Shown: positions 11,337 through 12,768 of the stretch, in pieces | Numbering within the stretch: position 1 is the stretch's first letter | Layout: each line of letters starts with the position of its first letter | Origin: Dysgonomonas sp. | GTDB lineage: Bacteria; Bacteroidota; Bacteroidia; Bacteroidales; Dysgonomonadaceae | Reading direction: 5' to 3' | NCBI GenBank assembly: GCA_003523545.1 | Contig: DQAM01000520.1 | Coordinates: 1-12,768 of the forward strand | Length of the DNA: 12,768 bases | The notes under the pieces: model-generated | Seen by the model: the letters and a program-made list of their open reading frames with translations, nothing else | Told to the model about the DNA's origin: nothing | The model's database searches: none | Translations under genes and position numbers: made by a program

Positions 11337-12768
11337 TTATTCTATCATTTTAAGGAAGTCTTCTTCATTGATTACCGGAATCTTCAGTTTTTCGGCTTTT
11401 TCCAGTTTAGCCGGCCCCATATTAGCTCCTGCCAGAAGATAATTGGTTTTAGAAGATATCGATCCGCTGTTTTTACCCCCGTTTGTTTCTATCAGCACTT
11501 TGTATTCGTCCCTCGAATGTTTTTCGAAAGTTCCGCTTATCACTATCACCGCCCCCTCCAGCTTATTCGTTTTCATGGAAGTGATTTCCTCCGACTGCGC
11601 AAATTGCAATCCGTATTCCTTGAGCCTGTTTATTATTTCCCGATTTTCATCTTTATTGAAATAATCCACAATACTTACGGCAATCCGCCCTCCTATCTCG
11701 TCTACCTGCGTCAGTTCTTCTACCGAAGCATTCATCAATAGTTCTATATCCGGGAAAGCCGCCGCTACCTTTTTAGCTACTGTTTCGCCTACATATCGTA
11801 TTCCCAGCGCATATAACACACGCGGATAGGGAACCTGCTTCGAATTTTCTATACTTTGTATGAGATTCTTTGCACTCTTTTCGGCCCAGCGCTCGAGCCG
11901 TGCCACATCCTGCCATTGGAGCGTATAAAGGTCTGCCACGTTCTTATGCGGGAGAAGCCCTGCATTATACAGATGCCCGATAGTCTCCGAACCGGCGGTG
12001 ATATTCATCGCCTTACGGGTGACAAAATGCTCGATGCGTCCTTTTATCTGCGGAGGACATCCCATATAGTTGGGACAATAGTAAACGGCTTCACCTTCGT
12101 CCCTTACCAATGGTGTTCCGCACTCGGGGCAATGGGTAGCGAATGTTACTTTTTCGCTTCCTTCGATCCGGGCAGAAAGTTCCACCTTGGTAATCTTCGG
12201 GATGATTTCCCCGCCCTTTTCTACATAGACCTTATCACCTATGTGCAAGTCGAGTGCCTCAATGGCATCGGCATTATACAGCGAAGCCCGCTTGACGGTC
12301 GTACCCGACAGCTTCACCGGCTTAAGGTTCGCCACCGGGGTAATCGCCCCCGTGCGTCCTACCTGGTAAGACACAGACAGCAGGTCTGTTATTTCCTGTT
12401 CCGCCTGAAATTTGTATGCGATAGCCCAGCGCGGGAATTTGGATGTATATCCCAGATTCCTCTGCTGTAACAATGAGTTTACTTTCAATACCACCCCGTC
12501 GGTTGCCACCGGCAGGTTTTTACGTTCCACATCCCAATATTTCAGAAAGTCGTACACTTCTTCCAGCGTACTGCACTTTTTTATCGCGTCCGAAATCTTA
12601 AAACCCCATTCCCGGGCTTTTTGCAGATTTTCGTAATGCCCTTTCTCCGGGAGATTCTCTCCGAGCATATAATATAGGTATGAGTCCAGCTTACGCGATG
12701 CTACAACCTTCGAATCCTGTTGCTTCAATGTTCCCGACGTAGCATTGCGCGGATTGGCGAAAAGCGCT
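11337..12768 (-). CDS. ligA: NAD-dependent DNA ligase, C-terminal two thirds (5' end outside the window)
   Basis: LigA seals nicks in DNA with NAD as cofactor during replication and repair. The reading frame is open to the right edge and begins there with [18 protein letters not shown], a conserved adenylation-domain motif, so the gene continues beyond the window; the KxDG lysine is not included. Present are DGVVLKVN and [11 protein letters not shown] of the nucleotidyltransferase, [16 protein letters not shown] of the OB fold, a four-cysteine zinc finger (CPEC, then a Cys 15 residues on, then one 6 further), helix-hairpin-helix repeats ([27 protein letters not shown]), and a C-terminal BRCT domain ([10 protein letters not shown] to EEDFLKMIE). 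One oddity: where most LigA proteins have NIDGLG after the zinc finger, this one reads NITAGS. The stop lies 7 bases before the DUF6913-like gene. Confidence 0.97.
   Translation of the reverse strand, partial: ALFANPRNATSGTLKQQDSKVVASRKLDSYLYYMLGENLPEKGHYENLQKAREWGFKISDAIKKCSTLEEVYDFLKYWDVERKNLPVATDGVVLKVNSLLQQRNLGYTSKFPRWAIAYKFQAEQEITDLLSVSYQVGRTGAITPVANLKPVKLSGTTVKRASLYNADAIEALDLHIGDKVYVEKGGEIIPKITKVELSARIEGSEKVTFATHCPECGTPLVRDEGEAVYYCPNYMGCPPQIKGRIEHFVTRKAMNITAGSETIGHLYNAGLLPHKNVADLYTLQWQDVARLERWAEKSAKNLIQSIENSKQVPYPRVLYALGIRYVGETVAKKVAAAFPDIELLMNASVEELTQVDEIGGRIAVSIVDYFNKDENREIINRLKEYGLQFAQSEEITSMKTNKLEGAVIVISGTFEKHSRDEYKVLIETNGGKNSGSISSKTNYLLAGANMGPAKLEKAEKLKIPVINEEDFLKMIE

Noticed and set aside
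11856..12470. 204-codon plus-strand open frame opposite ligA
   Set aside because: ligA is unmistakable on the other strand, and this frame has no start context or recognisable motif.

Overview
The window looks like chromosomal DNA from a member of the Bacteroidales (Dysgonomonas/Parabacteroides-like). This is inferred from AT-rich sequence, several upstream copies of the Bacteroidetes -7 promoter motif TAnnTTTG, SPII-type lipoproteins, a LamG plus BNR-associated domain protein, and a ligA / DUF6913-like / dapA gene neighbourhood. Species cannot be fixed from sequence reading alone. All genes except one lie on the minus strand.

Left edge (1-1600): the first 90 codons of carA (carbamoyl-phosphate synthase small chain), then a 387-base gap holding a REP-type inverted pair and a strong intrinsic terminator, then an exported helical protein of unknown function. 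A divergent promoter region (about 1600-1796) follows. It drives the only plus-strand gene, a 678-aa secreted protein joining a LamG-like fold, a BNR-associated N-terminal-type domain and a complete endonuclease/exonuclease/phosphatase (EEP) domain.

Accessory middle (3830-8300): a REP-associated tyrosine transposase (RAYT) gene abuts the EEP gene tail to tail. It is surrounded by palindromic repeats with the GTAG foot typical of RAYT substrates. One repeat pair lies inside the RAYT reading frame and is translated. Another provides the stop codon of the upstream XRE-type regulator gene. Next come two tandem paralogous lipoproteins of about 500 aa. Their zincin (M12/matrixin-like) domain has lost all three zinc ligands and the catalytic Glu in both copies, while the rest of that domain is almost unchanged. 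Their C-terminal LRR-like halves have diverged strongly. Each copy has its own nearly identical terminator.

Right side (8478-12768): a four-helix membrane protein with a duplicated bacterial-PH-like unit, dapA (lysine/diaminopimelate pathway), a short DUF6913-like protein, and the C-terminal two thirds of ligA (NAD-dependent DNA ligase), which runs off the window. ligA and the DUF6913-like gene are only 7 bases apart and are probably co-transcribed.

The two items most worth following are the RAYT/REP cluster with its translated REP pair, and the tandem pair of conserved pseudo-metalloproteases with variable C-termini.
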